Source: Pseudomonas piscis (lineage in GTDB: Bacteria > Pseudomonadota > Gammaproteobacteria > Pseudomonadales > Pseudomonadaceae). From it: a stretch of DNA of 64,000 nucleotides. Where the stretch lies: NCBI RefSeq assembly GCF_009380155.1, contig NZ_WHUV01000002.1, positions 868,001-932,000 of the forward strand. The letters run 5' to 3'. The notes below the pieces were generated by a model that saw only the letters and a program-made list of their open reading frames with translations, ran no database searches and was not told where the DNA came from. Position numbers and translations under genes: made by a program. Of the stretch, positions 63,907-64,000 are shown piece by piece. How positions within the stretch are numbered: the first letter of the stretch is position 1; every line of letters starts with the position of its first letter.

Positions 63907-64000
63907 TTAATTAGCGGCGCGCTGCAGTACTATCAGGCCGTCACTTTTCAGGCGCGCTTCGTACAGGCCTTCCTGCTGGCGACTGAAAAAGATCACCCTG
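63907..64000 (-). CDS. inh: Alkaline protease inhibitor Inh, 3' end only
   Basis: The last 30 codons on the minus strand give a C-terminus of the form FFSRQQEGLYEAR...GLIVLQR ending at TAA (63907-63909). This matches the C-terminal strand of the Inh/AprI family of small periplasmic inhibitors of serralysin-type alkaline proteases. The gene continues beyond the window, and aprA probably lies further right. Its position immediately upstream of aprD matches Pseudomonas apr loci. Confidence 0.7.
   Translation of the reverse strand, partial: RVIFFSRQQEGLYEARLKSDGLIVLQRAAN

Noticed and set aside
1..64000. Mobile element, prophage or tRNA-linked island
   Set aside because: No transposase, integrase, tRNA gene or long direct-repeat ends were found; the AT-rich patches are limited to promoter regions.

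Overview
The window looks like chromosomal DNA of a Pseudomonas of the P. fluorescens/protegens/chlororaphis group. The evidence is high GC with dense, tightly overlapped operons, an intergenic REP-type palindrome (2698-2752), and above all a right-hand block of type I exporter (aprDEF), RTX lipases/polyurethanases (PueA/PueB type) and subtilase autotransporters arranged as known in that group. I saw no rRNA, tRNA, CRISPR array, transposase or phage gene, and no gene-free gap longer than 300 bp.

Layout. (1) 1-2534: the end of a TolC-type outer-membrane protein and a HlyD-type adaptor, cut by the window edge. (2) 2769-15015, minus strand: an alkane and fatty-acid degradation region. AlkB hydroxylase, two paralogous secreted Pra-type proteins and a FadL porin lie upstream of a compact five-gene beta-oxidation operon (FadE, FabG-type dehydrogenase, MaoC hydratase, thiolase, FadD). 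(3) 15306-19889: an alpha/beta hydrolase divergent from a Baeyer-Villiger monooxygenase, an SDR and a PF10118 protein. Together they could oxidise subterminal alcohols and ketones. (4) 20060-23691: a DJ-1/PfpI protein, an MFS exporter, and a beta-hydroxyacid-dehydrogenase-type oxidoreductase with a TetR regulator; the last two share a palindromic operator. (5) 23789-31761: an SsuABC-like ABC importer with an acyl-CoA-dehydrogenase-like flavoprotein and an AhpD-like protein, a divergent AraC regulator, then an MFS pump and a divergent LysR regulator. (6) 31770-35538: a MetQNI-type importer with a 2-oxoglutarate/Fe(II) oxygenase and a Mop/TOBE protein (SsuF-like), probably sulfur scavenging, followed by an aldo/keto reductase.

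(7) 36756-44227: an Rcs-like phosphorelay made of two hybrid kinases, the second with a degenerate H-box and an HPt domain, an RcsB-like regulator and a small TIGR03067-like protein. A site resembling an RcsB box lies upstream of the first kinase. (8) 44269-48203: a two-gene DNA-repair operon, a FAN1-type VRR-NUC nuclease followed by an XPD/DinG-type helicase with an N-terminal PD-(D/E)XK-like segment. (9) 48406-49030: a small YgdI/YgdR lipoprotein and a small exported protein of unknown function. (10) 49198-64000, minus strand: the secretion locus inh-aprD-aprE-aprF-pueB-pspB-pspA-pueA. AprDEF should export the two RTX lipases (and AprA, which would lie beyond the right edge), while the two proteases carry their own autotransporter barrels.

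The most interesting items are the RcsC/RcsD-like relay with a partly decayed second kinase, the loss of both lid regions in the shorter lipase, a near-identical 19-bp AT-rich motif upstream of both alkB and the Baeyer-Villiger operon, and the matched TetR operators.
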